The translations under genes were made by a program, and so were the position numbers. From contig JABAKD010000027.1 in NCBI GenBank assembly GCA_012845835.1, positions 248,001-312,000 of the forward strand: a stretch of 64,000 nt of DNA, in the 5' to 3' direction. The stretch is from Undaria pinnatifida (Eukaryota > Sar > Phaeophyceae > Laminariales > Alariaceae). Below the pieces are notes generated by a model. The model did not search any database and was not told where the DNA came from. It saw only the letters and a program-made list of their open reading frames with translations. Shown piece after piece: positions 34,601-47,200 of this stretch; positions within the stretch are counted from its first letter, which is position 1, and every line of letters starts with the position of its first letter.

Positions 34601-36270
34601 CCACTGGACTACCCTCTCCCTAGGCTCGAATATGAGAAAAAGGAGTGTGAGTCATGGCGTTTTCGTTCTGTGCACCCTCGAGTGCCCCGTCCGAAATAGG
34701 TCGGTGACGTTGTCTCTGCTGTCCCTAGCTATACACGAATGCGTATATAAAAAAGCAGCCAACGCACGGAGTTGCATAGTTGAATATTGCAACTGGGGTC
34801 CACAGAAGCACAAACTCAACAGAGGAAACGGCGTAGTGTGGGACGGAAGAATACAAGAAAATGTCGCCCATTTGGAAGTCGGCTCAACATAGTAAAAACG
34901 ACTCGCACACAACTACTCGTATAGAGATAATAACGGCACCAATACGACGACGCGACACCAATACGACGACGCTTCTAGAACCTTGCGCGGTGGTGGTCCC
35001 TCTAGAGCACCGGTTTGTGCCAGCCGGAAATACCGACACGATAGCGGCAACCGGCACTACTGCTCCCAGCTGGTTCCTGCCATCTGTGCTGAGGGATGTT
35101 ACAGGCACTACCAGGTACATAGCGCGGCGGCCGGCACTATTCCGACACTGCTGCTCCTGGTTGTTCCGATCACGCGATTTTGATAGGCACGATGACGGCA
35201 ACTGACACTACCCAGCCGGCACTATATGGAGACCTCCACCATAGGAGCAAACATAGAGAAAATCTCGCCTAGATCGACCGGTGCCACCACTACAATACGC
35301 TCTACCGTACGGCTTCTCCACTCACGGCAGTACCGTGCCGTATAGCACCCATGAGACCGACCCCTCTAGAATCAATTTCCGAGACCAGGTTCTCCCAAAC
35401 GAGGGAGCCATAATGACGATCGCTTCGGACATACATGACATACCTGGCGTATCTCGGTCCAGATCTGTCCATAGAGGCATTGGTCGTTTGCACTATCCCC
35501 GTTGTGGAGAAATGAAAGGGAAAACTCGCCCGAGAACGTGTACCATCTTGCTCCTTGTACCATAAACACAGGGTCCAACTGGACATGGTATAGGCGGAAG
35601 TGACTCAACGACACTCGAGGAGGGCTTCAGGGTTGAAGTAGGTGTGGCTGAAAAAGGGGAACTTGCAATATGTTATGACAATAAATCGGGTAACTATGTT
35701 GGCAGTTCATGAAAAAGGCAAAAATTGAATATGGTACCTGATACCTGGTACTGGCACATATTACGGCAGCTCGTCAGAGGACACTCGGTTGCCGCCTGTG
35801 TGTAGACGTTCTTGCAAGCGTTGCTCACAAGTGTTCGAAGGAGGGCCACCTCACCATCAAGATCGTCTATGCTTCTGCATGTGTCGTAATGGTGCGTTGG
35901 AACACCTGCTAGGTCATGCAGACCGTACTACTCCCACCCGGCATCATGATCTAACCCATGCAAATCATACGGTTCCTAACGGCAACATGATGCAACTATT
36001 CGAAAGAAGGTCACAGCTCCGTCGACGACGCAAACGTCAGCGGGACCAGTAAATCAAACCCAGGAGGACATCTACTGTAGCTTGGACCATACAACGCCCG
36101 CTACGACGGCGAAAACATCAAGATGTGTTCGCATATCGGACAGACAATGATCTGGAAAATCTAGATCCTACATGTGTCGCCATGGTATGTCGTGCAGGGT
36201 TTTGTGTAGTAGATTGCTAAGATCTTCCGGCGATTACCGGATAACAAAATATGTAGGCCATGCAGATCAT
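31660..36270. other. no supported gene
   Basis: This is non-coding by reading. It holds a short TTAGGG run (32,912), four TACCWGGTA motifs (33,047, 33,862, 35,109, 35,742) and a small CAATACGACGACGC duplication near 34,940-34,975. No recognisable exons were found. Confidence 0.5.
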
Positions 36271-36274
36271 TTTG

Positions 36275-36353
36275 TATCATATCATATCATATCATATCAT
36301 ATCATATCATATCATATCATATCATATCATATCATATCATATCATATCATATC
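36275..36353 (+). repeat. pentanucleotide microsatellite (ATATC)n
   Basis: About 15 perfect copies of a 5-bp unit lie in non-coding sequence. Perfection suggests ongoing length change. Confidence 0.97.
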
Positions 36354-36879
36354 GACACTTTGGGTGTCTACCCTGAACGGCACATATCGTGAATAGAGAT
36401 GATATCATCTATTCGATATGTACACATATCGCATGTATGTTGTAGTCGCCTTCGAAACACGCAAAATGAAATGCACTACGTAGCTAAAGTAAATTACCTG
36501 CGCGAAAAAGAAAGGGTGGAACTCAGGAATGACCAATCAAAACACCGCGGCGGCTCGGACAAAAAAAAAGGAAAATAACTATCATCATGTGGGGCCTTCC
36601 GTTCTTCATTTAGAACATGTGTTGCTTTGGGCTTAGGCCATGGCTCTAATTTTATGCAGGAGTCGGCAGAAGTCGTATTAAATCAAGTCTCCTAAAAAAA
36701 CTCCAGAAAGCGTTCTCTGAGCATATCTCATCCAACAACTGTTCTCCGGACGTATCTTCTCCGGAAAATGTTGTCCGGCCGCACATGACGTCTCCAGCAG
36801 TGTTGAGGGTTCTAATGCCGAATCACAGCAGATGTTGCTTGTTTGCTAACAGTCCGCCGGGTGAAGGATTTTCAGAGGT

Positions 36880-37690
36880 CTCCGGTGGCCACTTGAAGTA
36901 CAATCGCCGTTAGTGATCTTCGGTGGTGACTCGAGGTACGATGAGGTTGTCGCCCTTAGGACTCTTCGGTGGCCAATCAAAGTACGATCAGGCTGCCATG
37001 TCGCCTTCAGGACTCTCTGGTGGTGCTTAAAGATACAAGCAGGCTGCTACCCTCAGGGGTATCCAGTGATCAATAAAGTCGATCAAGCTGCCGCCGTCTG
37101 GGATCTCCGATGGTCAGTCGGAAGTATTATGAGGCTGTTATGTGGCCCTCAGGGCTCTCCGCTGGCTGCTCGAAGTATGCCCAGGATGTGACCCTTAGAA
37201 GTCTTCGGTGGTCAATGGACGTACCATAAGGCTGTCTTCTTTGGAGGTCTCCGTTGACCAGTCGGAAGTACGAACAATCATTCATGTGGCCCGTCTGGTG
37301 AACACCAACCAGGTGGTCCTTGGGCCCGATGCGTCGGTCAGAATCTCTCCGGTGGTGCTTAAAGGTACAAGCAGGCTGCTACCCTCAGGGGTCTTCAGTG
37401 ACCAATAAAATTACGATCAGGCTCGATCAAGCTACCGCCGTCCCCGATGGTCAGTCGGAAGTATGATGAGGCTGTCATGTCGCCCTCAGGGCTCTCCGTT
37501 GGCTGCTCGAAGTACGCCCAGGCTGTGACCCTTAGAAGTCTTTGGTGGTCAATGGACGTACCATAAGGATGTCTTCTTTGGAGGTCCCCGTTGATCGGTC
37601 GGAAGTACGATTAATCTGTCATGCGGCCCTTCTGGTGAACACCAACCGGGTGGTCCTAGGGCCCGACGCGTAGGTCAAAATCTCGTCCGG
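36880..37690 (+). repeat. tandem array of about 50-bp monomers with a 332-bp higher-order unit
   Basis: Monomers follow a pattern near CTTCGGTGGTCAATCGAAGT then ACGATCAGGCTGTCATGTCG then CCCTCAGGGCT. About 16 diverged copies are visible. A group of seven monomers is itself duplicated (37,019-37,350 and 37,351-37,690) with much closer identity than between neighbours. This is a higher-order repeat. The monomer is close to 51 bp, and one frame reads LFGGQSKYDQA, but stops make a present protein unlikely. Confidence 0.85.
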
Positions 37691-38181
37691 GTCACCCTAC
37701 GCAAATGTACGAAGAACGGAAATCCAAGCGCAAGGAAAGGGTCACGCGTCGGTACCCGATTGTTACGAGGGGTGTACGTTGCCCTATAACTTAGACAAAG
37801 GTTGCTAATAGCACAAGACCACACGGTTAGCTTTGTTGCCGCAAGTAACACGTTTCCGACGTAGTTTCCACCACAGGAGACACATGCATGTTGCCTGTAC
37901 GTTTGAGGCAGATAGTGGCTCTTGCACACCGTGCACGTAGTCGCCTCGAAACAAGCCGCGACTACCTGACCTCACATGGAAGTAGGGTTTCGCCCAATTG
38001 GTTATTGGATTTGCTGTAAACTATTTCATACCGGGTGGCTTTTTCCGAAGAATCTCATGGCAAGTTGTGTGTCTCGAACAGTCCATCATCTTGAGTACAC
38101 TGTGGGGAGTTACAGGTGGATAGGCTCTAATGATAACGCTGCGCCCTAGACCAGAATGTCCTAGCTAGCCTTCGATGCCTG

Positions 38182-38250
38182 CTACGGCATAGGGTGTACA
38201 AACAATTTCTGACAATCCTTACTGGAGAAGCTCTGTACCTCGCCCTCGCC
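38182..38250 (-). CDS. P450 terminal exon with stop
   Basis: This exon encodes 22 residues and a TAG stop. It begins GEGEVQSFSSKDC and ends LFVHPMP, consistent with the C-terminal beta strands of a P450. The acceptor TCTAACTCAATTTGAG has a branch-like CTAAC and a pyrimidine-rich lead. It joins the L-helix exon at phase 0. This exon has no invariant motif, so its support is position, phase and general fit only. Confidence 0.65.
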   Translation of the reverse strand, partial: GEGEVQSFSSKDCQKLFVHPMP

Positions 38251-41200
38251 CTCAAATTGAGTTAGAGGAAACACGAAAATTCAACCATGATAGTTATTCC
38301 ACGACTTTGGGATACAACGGCAAAATGTACTGCTCTAGATACAATCGAAAAAAGTATTACGCCGATATCGGGTTGTTCTATAGTCTAAATAATCTGATAG
38401 TCTAATGGGTGTTTTGCCCAACCCTAAGAGTTTGTGTAATATATAGTGCTATCGTGTATGTGAGGAGCCCCGTCAGCCGGAAAATGCTAGGTCCAAAGTT
38501 ACCAGCTCTATCGTGCGACGCGTCCCTTACCTGACTCGGCTCGAGAGCGACGTCGAAGCGAGCGCAAATGGCCGCGATGATCATCGTTGCCTCCACCTTC
38601 GCCACAACCTGAATCGACAAAGCCAAACATAAAAAACGATGCGGCATAAACATGGGAAACCCGTGCGCGCAGCCCATGGGTACGAAGTGTTTACATGAAC
38701 CAGACGATTTCAAACAAAAGACGGGGGGATTCCCAAAGCGGTTATTCTCTCGTACTCGCGGTGCTTGAAGTTTCGAATTATATACCCAACTATATATTGA
38801 TGGATACCAGCACGACTTTCTCGGGAGGTGTCTTGCGCGGGCTGTATCTGAGGGGAACACTGTTGTTTTGCGGTGAACCCGAAACGCAATCACATTTTTT
38901 TTCAGGCCTCCATACCCCAATTGGTATCGCAGACGTGATGATATGCACACTTCTTCGCCCCGAAAAACATGGGCGCAGTTCCAATTTCAAAAGGGGTTAA
39001 ACGTCCCACAGCATTCGCCGACAAGCAACAACAAATAGCGCCACCTCTACGACTAACACATCAGGTGGTTGGTCTCCACAAGGTTGTGTTGGGGGGACCT
39101 TTCGCGTGATTTACAGTGGAGTCATTCTTATTGAAGCAAACTTGTCAAGTCTTACCAAAACACTATTTTTTAAATCGATTCCCAAATGTACGCCAACACG
39201 ATTGGAAATATTGAACAGCGTGAAAGAACACGGAAACCCATTGATAATCCAATTTCAGGATGTATTGTACCTTTCCCGGGCATGACCTTGGGCCGGAACC
39301 TAACGAAAGGAAAGCTCTTTCATCATGATTCACGCTCCTGTTGCCCTCGGCGTGTTCCCCTTCACGAAGTAGAGCCTCTTTGCGTTCATCCTCGATCCAC
39401 CTGGTTAGATGAAGACAGCACAGAAACAGCGGTTCGACAGGGGATGCCAGGAGATTTCGTGGCAAGGGGGATGGGGTCCTGCGAAGTATTGGTGCTTCAT
39501 GGTTTGCCGCCGGTTCCTTGTGTTAACAGTATGAACCTTGGATTTAAATCTAAGTTAATGTGCAGTCTATTCGCACGAATAAGATATGCAGTTGAATCTT
39601 ACGTTGAATCTTACGTTGAATCTTCGGTGTAACCTAGATGTAAACGTAGATTTGAGTATGTTAAGGTTGTCCCGTTGTCCCGGTATTCTACCGTACTACA
39701 GGCATTGTTCCGTGATGATCAGGTGGTGATGCAACCCACCATGACCACTCTCCCTACTCTCCTTCTCTTCTTTCTTCCCCGGCTTCCTCTTCTTCTTCTC
39801 CTTCTATCTTTGGCCTCAAGCGCCCTTTCCAAACTATCCTTTCTTTCTTTTTTATCACAAGTGATCTTAACAGACATTTCGGTGCCACCTCTGCATCTCT
39901 TCGCATAGAAGACAGAGCCTCCACACAACCATTGTGTTCACAGGCTATTCATACCTTGAGCCCGTCTTGTGCTTTCCTGACAACCCAGGTGATAGTAAAT
40001 GAAACATTCGAAGGGCGGTGAGAATGATCGGTTGGGTGGCCAGCCCTAAATGTACTTACGGTATGGTGCCGCTGCGTTTGGTCTTTTTGTTTGTGGTGTT
40101 CATTTTTTACAGAGAATATAATCACGATGCACTATTTAAACCACACACGAATGGGCTGTTTTGCACACTTTGAAGCCGAAAGTGTTCATTCAACGAGAAG
40201 AACCAAACAACATGGCACTCAGCCGAGATGAGGAGAGCAAACTTCGGCAGGTTTAGCGGATCACAACTTAGCCATTGAGCAGCAAGCGCGGAGCACAAGC
40301 ACAGCAGCGTTCGAATTTCGCGGCAAAGCCTGATCTTCCGCGGTACTTCGCTCTTGTATATTTGTAGTTTCTACAATAGATTGGCTCTTGGCTGCGAGTC
40401 GTGCGTTGTTTCAACTCCCGCCGTTTGTACACGGCGGGGGATAGATGGGCACTACTACTACTACTGCTGCTGCAGCACCAAGTCTTGACAGCGCCATGGC
40501 GTCGGCACGCGGGCGGGGCGGTCTTTACACCCCAAGCAGTGTGATGCACTCGTCTCGCCACAGAACGCCTCCAAGAAGGGACGAGCGTGAGGGTTATTGG
40601 ACGCCGGAGAAGGCGGGACGGGACGGTGGGCGGGTCGGCATTGTATGCAAAAGGCCTGGAGGAAGCAAGCCTGCGCCACGACGATAGTTTCCTGTCCAGC
40701 CAGCACGCTTCTTTTCGCGACAGGCGTTCGGAGCTGGACGCTTCCCGGACGGTCGCGGAAGGAGGGGGAGGAGGGGGGAGGTGGGGATGGCGACGACGAG
40801 ATTGCTGGGGCTGGTGTTATCGCGGATGGGGTATTATACGCTTTGGCGTTGTATTTGTATCTGGTCTGCACGCGACATACCGGGCTTGTGTTCGGTTCCA
40901 TGTCCAAAATTATGCTTGCGTTGACGTCTGATGTTTATACAAGTGCGTGTGTCATACAGATGAAATAGGGGATAGGGTGTTTGCCAAAGGTACGAGTTAT
41001 ATGGATTTTCCAGAAGGTTCGGGAGTTGGTTGAGTGTTTACTATTTGATGAGGCTCATTTTTTTCAAACAACCCTGGCGAAAATTTTGGCAAATAATTAG
41101 AGTTTGTCATTTATTTCTTGGTCTTTTTTTAGGGAAACGCTATAATGGCAATATTTCGCCAGACAGTTCGTGGCTGGCGGGGCTCCTCAAATATACTAGT

Positions 41201-44200
41201 TTTACTGTATCAAACTACTCAACATCGCCTGAAGACATACACATCATCTTTGTTGACCGACGGTACGAGGTACTCGTTAGATATATAGCTTGGCCATTAT
41301 ATTAGTCTTCGGGTTGCGCCTTAGCTTTTTCTCAAGGCAAGTGGTTGGGGGGAGGCATAGAATAATCCTTTATCGGGTGGGGGCCTCACGAGTGTTACAT
41401 ACATCTCTACGATTGCTTCGCTATTGATTTAACCTATCATTTGGTTTCACTTCGCCTATTTAAGGGTGAGATATGTGGCTACTCACGTGAGGAACTTGAT
41501 ATAGTTTTCATGCACCACCACCGTAGCAAGCGTCGTCGCCAAGGCTACGATGTTACAACAATATATCTGGTACATAGTATCATATATAGCATTATGACAT
41601 GATTTTTACTATCGCCTCTATACCAATCGTGCGAGTGGCTCTGTACCTATATCAATAACGGACGTCGAAATGTTTTTTTTCATTTCGTGCAGCGTAACAG
41701 TACGTTCCACAGCGGTGCGTACAGGGAAACCGAAAACCGCAAAAGAGCCGTACTGCTAACAAATATGGTAGCTACTCGCACGAGTGTCTCTGAGCGGCTG
41801 GCAATAGGAGGTTGACCCCATAGTACCCTAACCCTAACCCTAACCCTAACCCTAACCCTAACCCTAACCCTAACTCAGACATGTGACCCCCCTACCGTAG
41901 TGTGGAGGCGTGAATACTCCAAGGTCAAGGCGCAGGGCGAGGAGAAGTGCTCACCTCTCAGGAATAAACTCTTTGGCCCTGGTGAAGAATTCATTCGAGA
42001 GTCCGGCGTATCTCGTAAGCACGATAACACCTGTGTCTTTCTCCAACGACGTCCCGTTGACCATCTTGGTAGCTTCCTGCACACCCACACACGGTACGTT
42101 AGTTGCGCATGCACAGAGCGTTCGAGGAATGGACGAAACCGCGAGGGTTGACTACGTGACATTGACACCAACAGAAAGTGAAGACCCATTCCTACCTAAC
42201 TATTGCAGTGTGCGCAAGATGGAGAGGCGACCAAGCGTCTGCCATCGCTACCCAGCCGTGTCACATTTGCCATCGTGGTGGCTTCCTGGGGCCCGTCAGA
42301 CTCGTGTTGGGCTGCACATGCACAATACGTTTGAGGAATGAAGATAATCGCGGGGGTTGAATGCCTGACGCTGGCACCAAGCGAAACTGCAATCAGCCAT
42401 GCCTGTGCGGCTAACACAGTAGCAAAGACATACCTACTAGCCAAGCCCCGCCTATCCGGCCGCTACAGTTGCCAAGCCATGCTTTCCCGGCTACTACAAT
42501 ATGCGCGAGAGAGCAAGGGCGACTACGGTAAGAGTCTGCTATCCGACCACTGATACGTCTGAAAGGTTTCCTCAAACGACACGTAAATGTCTCGAAAATG
42601 AGCATGGATATGCATCTGAAGAAGAACGCACTCACCGCGTTGTGAAAAAACAACACTGTCGAGGAGCTGTTGACCCTCAACGTCTCCGTGAATATCGCTG
42701 AACAGAAAACCAGCTCGGACAGTTGCTCCCTTGTCGATACCAGGCCGTTACTGCTTGCAGCACACGTCAAATCGAATAGCAACACCATGCATGACACAGC
42801 CGGCATGGCAAGCACATCAAGCAGGTGCATCCCCCCTAGGCGGTACATTTCAAACACACAAACCCGGTAATGTTTCGCCGTCAATCGGTTGACCTAACCT
42901 TCAAATATGTTGTTGTTGTAAGTGTAGCATGGGCACGTAAACTGCCTCGCCCCCCAGGGTAAAATGCAGCGAACAATCGTCATCGTGAGCAAGGTCGTAT
43001 CCGCAGCCTTTCTTCGGAGGAGTCGTCTCTTTCAACCAGAGGTTTGCAGGTACTCGAGTGGACGCAACGTGGAAACTATTGTGGCATCTACCCGCTAAGC
43101 CAGTCTGCTGGTAGTACGTTGGATACCATGTTCCGGAAGAAGCGAGCATCGCTGCGAACGGAAGAAAAGCATCCTGCGGGACTGTCGAAAACAGGTAGCA
43201 GTTATCTCATCGGCCTTGCTAAGCAAAACCTGGCTGCTGCTTTCTGAAACAGGGTACATTAGATGACATACCCCGGCTTGAACGCACAAAATCGCACGAC
43301 ACGCGCACTGCATGGCAATATTTCTACTGCACGCTCACACCATAGACAACCCCACCTGTCCGTTTTTTTGGAAGCTCCAAGCAGCGACGTGCTTGACTTT
43401 CTTTGGCCTATCCGGAGTCTACACCATCCACACCAACAAGCGACGCCGCTACCAGTCGTTACCAATCTCTACCAACCGTGGATTTTTGCCACTGCAACAT
43501 ATCCTTCTATCCCTATCAAATTCCGGTCAATCTCTCCCAATTTCGATCACGTGCTCCCCAAACGCAATCGTGGCTGGAGCTCTGAGAGGGTTAAGTCCCG
43601 GACAGCACTACAAGGCTATCTAGATGAGGGGTGACGTGCGTCTTGCTCTGATCTTTCGGGAACGGGAGTGGTGTAGACGAACGACGGTGAGGAGTGACGC
43701 GCGTGTTTCTCTAACCTGTCCGGAGCGACCCGAATGACATTGTCTCTGCCTCGGGCTTACATGTTGGGGTGCTTTACGGTAGACCAAGGTACAGCGCAGC
43801 ATAGGCTATATCTGGCCCCTGAAGGGGTTACCGATATGTAAAAAGCGGCACTAAGAAGCCAACTTGACCAACGTGCGGGGGGTATTTGTTTTTTCTGACC
43901 TGTCCGGAGCCACTCGGAGCGCCTCTTCTCGGCATCGAGTTTGCATCTGGGGGTTCTTGGTCAAGTAGATCATGGCCCAGCACAGGACAAATGACGTTGT
44001 TCCTGTCCCCCCGATGAAGAGACTGCGCCAAACAGTTCAAGAAGCGAACAGCACCGTCCATTTGATCATTGCCGATGCGGTCGGTATGGGGCAGTGCATC
44101 GAACCAGGTTATCAGCAGAAGTGCACACCTTTTGGTCCGAAACAGAGGTAAAATGTGTCAAATATGTGAATGCTCGTTAGCCATGTCACAGGACGAATGG

Positions 44201-47200
44201 CGCTGTTTTCGTTCCCCCGATGAAGAGGTTGAAGCATTTGTGTAAGAACGTGAGCAAAAAACCTTCCATGATATTTCACGCGCAGCGAAACACGCCCACA
44301 AACAAACAACGAGAGAGAACAAGAGCAGCTACAGAGACAATTGACCAACGTGGTTGTGCTGTGTTCATGCTTCTGCCCGTACTCTGACGGGACACCCCTC
44401 GGCATGAAGACATGATTCTTTACCTAGCGCGTGCTTCGATAGGGGGAGCATGGTTCGCCTTCACCACCTCTGATTGGCGGGCCTCCTCAACCGACGATCT
44501 ACGCAACATCGCTGGAACCACCTTTGCGTTTTCCGATGATATTCGTTTCAGACCTTGGCCAAGAGATTGCTCATCGGGTTGCACTTTAGTTTTCTCTCGA
44601 TGCCAGCTAATGGGTGAGCCATGGATTTCCTTAAAAGGGAAGCCCCAGAACATCGAAGTGCTAATCCAGCCGTAGCACCTTACTTACCTCATAACCTGCC
44701 TTATCATCTCTTGATCCGAGAATCCCATGCGTTCGGGCAGGTGCTTGCCATTTTTTTTCCCCTCAGCCTCCGCCACCATCTTTCGCAGAAGCACCCCAGA
44801 GGATATGCTGTCGACGGCGCCGTCGCCCGAACCATTTTCCACGCCCTTTCTGTTCTCGATACGGGCTTTGTTTATCGCTCCCTGGGATCCACGGTAGCCA
44901 TGTAGCCACCGTTGCAGGTTTGGTGATGCAAGACGGTAGGATTGCCGGTTTTTTAGCACTTCTCACTTGACAATGCAACGACGTCAGATTTGGTCAGGTG
45001 TATTGAACCCCAACATATTTAGTTTGTTGGTTGTGTGGCAATATCCACTGGATCACGTAGTCACGCGCCTAAGTGGTCTTCTAGCGGGCATTGCTAAGTG
45101 ACGAACAAGGATGTGCGATGGGTCAGTTGTGGTGCTTCCGTCCCACGAATAGGCTTGACGTTGACGTGGAGTTCGCACGACATACTCAAGCGGACGCCGC
45201 AGAAGTATTGGTGTCGATAACCGCCCGTCATACCCGCTTGAGCTAATAATGCGGACGCGCGCTACCATTGGGGTTCCGACTCATGCTATTAATAGGGTAG
45301 AGGCGCACCTATTCTTTTTTGGGGCTCTTAGTCTCAGGAGCTCTATTCCCCACCCCAACACAACCTCTAGGCTTCAGCCTGGAGTCTCACAAACTTTTTT
45401 ACGAAGCCCACTTTTTTTGAAGCCCACTTGAGTGAAGCACAACAATCACAACCTGGGGCACCCCTTGTTCGATTGACCTCAAAACACGTTCTCCGGCGAC
45501 AGCAGCAGCATCGCGACAATTTTGCATGCCTCGACAGCTTAGCACATGTTGTCGGCCTCGGCCGAGTTTCCGCATCAGAGGTGGAGGGCGTGGGACGAAA
45601 TCTGTCTCGGGAGCTCCCCGACATACACCCATCAAGGTGCTGCATCACGTACACCACTGATCGGTCCATTGCGTTCGCACTATCAACGAATTCTCGACAC
45701 TGCGCTAACAAACGTTGACGTGGGTAAGCTTTACGTGTCGGCCTCTCCGAGCCCAACAGTATAGACGAGTGTGAGCACAGATGGTCAGCATCAGCGGTTC
45801 GCCATCCCTTTCCACCCCTCTCGACAGCTCGACCAAAAACGGCGCTAAACCCGCTCGAAACGGGAGTTACAGTTCCAGAAAACACCAGTTTTTCCCCAAA
45901 AGGAGCAGGCGAAAAACATCTCCTCTCAAAATTCAATTCCATCAATCACTGCTGTGGTAGATTGAAGTTAGAAGTAACACCCGCAATGCACTGGTGCGAT
46001 TCTTGACGTCATCGCCGCCTCATACAAGCATATGCAGGCCCTGGTGCCCCAGTTGAGTGCTCTAAGGTACCTTCGGCAGGGGGTGTTTTTTAAATTACAG
46101 ATTGAGCTTGCCGGGCGAGGTCTCCCACGGCACAGGGACAACAGCCTATTGCTAGGTAGCAACCAGCTAGAGTCTTGGTACACTAATATCACTAACATCA
46201 CCGTGGTATGGATCCGCACACCGCCGCCGCAAACAGCAGGCACTGCGGGAGGATTCCCTGCTGTAGCTCACGTTCGGCCTTCGCATAGCTTCGTATAGCG
46301 CTAGCTGTGCAGCACAAAACGCGGCACCACATGGCTCCAACATGTGTAGCCCTCTTTTTCGTTCAATATACATGGGCTCCGCTCCGCGGGCGGCTGACAC
46401 CGCCCGCTTCGCTCGCGCAAGGAAGAATGCAACTGAAATTCATTCAAAGGGGACAGAAAGAAAATCCTCATGGTTTGGTGCGGCTAGCGAATTGATAATG
46501 CCAAGAGCCGCTGCTTGTGCAAAGCTGGTTGACCTGCACTGTGCACTGTGCTATGTGCTTGTTGGCGATGTCACATTCTGATGGGCAGTACGGGTGTAAT
46601 TTGCGGGGGGGGGAGGGCATGGGGACGGAGAGATGACAATCGATTGAAGAAAGCAAAACGACGAGTTCACATCACGTATGTATATAACGGTACCCGGTAC
46701 CTGGTACTTCGCATCATACCTGGTGCTGCTGTATGTTCGAACGAAAGCACAGCGCAGGACGACAGACACAACACCGCACCGCAAGGCAAGGGACGCCGCG
46801 GCGCTGCGCTGCTGAGCTATATATAGCTGGGCTGAGCTGAGCTGGGGGTGCATGTATTGCGGTTCAACGATGTCGTGTGCATGTGTACATACCTCTGGTG
46901 TGGTTGTAGTATCTGTACGTCGTAATGATGATACTGCATGACCGCATGACGTGCGCGAAATAGTAGGAACAGCAAAGCACGTAGCACGGCACAGCGATAT
47001 CTCTTAAATCGGACTCCTTAAATCGTGTCGACCAACTTTCTTTTACAGGTATCTCTTGCATTGGGTTAAAAAAAGTCGGGCCTATGCCGGGCCTGGAGAC
47101 AAGCAACGCGAATGATACTCATTCGCTTGCGTTACGAACCCAATGCTTTAGAGAACAATGACAAAGTGCAACCCGCCGAACGATTCCATCGCCCAAGTAT

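Noticed and set aside
37675-37929. A minus-strand frame with TVCKSHYLPQTYRQHACVSC, considered a zinc finger and also a P450 terminal exon
   Set aside because: A single CxxC pair without further ligands is weak, and the exon at 38,182-38,250 fits the P450 end better.
42901-43149. A minus-strand frame containing RVPANLWLKETTPPKKGCGY, considered as the missing exon before ETLR
   Set aside because: No P450-like text and the phases do not join the exons on either side.
44424-44521. A minus-strand segment reading VVPAMLRRSSVEEARQSEVV with a GTAAAG donor, first taken as the exon before the P450 I-helix
   Set aside because: The exon at 44,688-44,881 fits the I-helix exon better in sequence and phase, and this segment's start phase cannot fit between them. 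It also adjoins a dispersed repeat.
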